A stretch of 5,795 bases of DNA from Rhodobacterales bacterium (GTDB lineage Bacteria > Pseudomonadota > Alphaproteobacteria > Rhodobacterales > Rhodobacteraceae). The translations under genes and the position numbers were made by a program. A model generated the notes under the pieces. The model had not been told where the DNA came from. It did not search any database and worked only from the letters and a program-made list of their open reading frames with translations. The DNA is taken from assembly GCA_013298485.1 (NCBI GenBank), contig JAAFHS010000192.1, positions 1-5,795 on the forward strand. Reading direction: 5' to 3'. Of this stretch, positions 5,524 to 5,795 are shown piece after piece (positions within the stretch are counted from its first letter, which is position 1; the number at the start of each line of letters is the position of its first letter).

Positions 5524-5795
5524 ATGAAGATCTGGATGATGGCGGCTTTGCTGGGGTCGGTGGCAGGCGCTGCGGCGGCGGATACGGCGGATGGCGACGC
5601 GCTGCTGGCGATGGACTGGGAGCAGGTGCTGCAGGCCGCGCGGGGCGGTGAGGTCAACTGGTTCATGTGGGGGGGGGCGGACAATATCAACGCCTATGTC
5701 AGCGATACGGTGGGCGGGATTTTGCTGCGCGACTATGGGATTACGTTGAACCGGGTCAGTGTGGCGGACACGGCGGAGGCGGTCAATCTGGTGCT
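5524..5795 (+). CDS. YnjB-like ABC-transporter solute-binding protein, 3' end cut by window
   Basis: Ninety codons are visible from ATG 5524, open to the window end. GGAGG (5510-5514) lies 9 bases upstream, a strong ribosome site. Residues 1-19 form a signal peptide (MKIWMM, a hydrophobic stretch, then AGAAAAD with likely cleavage after the Ala run), so the product would act in the periplasm. The mature start, WEQVLQAARGGEVNWFMWGGADNIN, then RDYGITLNRV and VADTAEAVN, matches the start of E. coli YnjB-type family 1 binding proteins as I recall them. In E. coli ynjB is followed by the permease and ATPase genes ynjC and ynjD; the same may follow outside this window. The transported substrate is not established for the family. 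A run of nine G (5669-5677) lies within the reading frame. It is divergent from vgrG; I see no convincing promoter in 5422-5509. Confidence 0.85.
   Translation, partial: MKIWMMAALLGSVAGAAAADTADGDALLAMDWEQVLQAARGGEVNWFMWGGADNINAYVSDTVGGILLRDYGITLNRVSVADTAEAVNLV

Noticed and set aside
5418..5690. Minus-strand open frame at the right edge
   Set aside because: It covers the vgrG promoter and the signal peptide of the YnjB-like gene, and its translation is Ser, Ala and Pro-rich without motifs.

Overview
The window is GC-rich, has short intergenic gaps, and carries gene families typical of Alphaproteobacteria. A marine or soil member of the Rhodobacteraceae/Paracoccaceae type fits best. This placement rests on the ECF sigma/cupin pair, the YnjB-type transporter protein, the M50 protease and the tRNA-Gly(TCC); no rRNA or other firm marker is present.

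Layout, left to right: (1) 1-621, plus strand: 3' part of a METTL27/WBSCR27-like SAM-dependent methyltransferase whose start lies outside the window. (2) 646-1742, minus strand: a two-gene operon of an ECF sigma factor (1194-1742) followed at once by a cupin-domain anti-sigma factor (646-1191). Its N-terminal part looks like the zinc-free RskA type, and its C-terminal part is a ChrR-like cupin. (3) 1910-1983, plus strand: tRNA-Gly(TCC) with an encoded CCA and a plausible own promoter. (4) 1993-2784, minus strand: a small membrane-embedded M50 (site-2-protease type) metalloprotease, whose stop codon lies 9 bp from the tRNA 3' end. (5) 2983-5359, minus strand: a compact type VI secretion spike module, vgrG then PAAR, with a good sigma70-type promoter upstream and two tandem hairpins downstream. 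(6) 5524 to the window end, plus strand: start of a YnjB-like periplasmic ABC-transporter solute-binding protein with a signal peptide, divergent from vgrG.

Functionally, VgrG and PAAR would form the tip of a type VI secretion needle. No other T6SS structural gene, adaptor or recognisable effector is in the window, so this is a satellite vgrG cassette as far as can be seen. The sigma/anti-sigma pair is a stress-type transcription switch with a soluble, probably metal-binding sensor. The remaining genes look like independent units. No insertion sequence, CRISPR array or phage gene was seen.

Nothing here amounts to a clearly undescribed system. The points most worth a second look are the hybrid architecture of the anti-sigma factor, the effector-less vgrG-PAAR module with its non-ATG start, and the stand-alone M50 protease sitting between the two.
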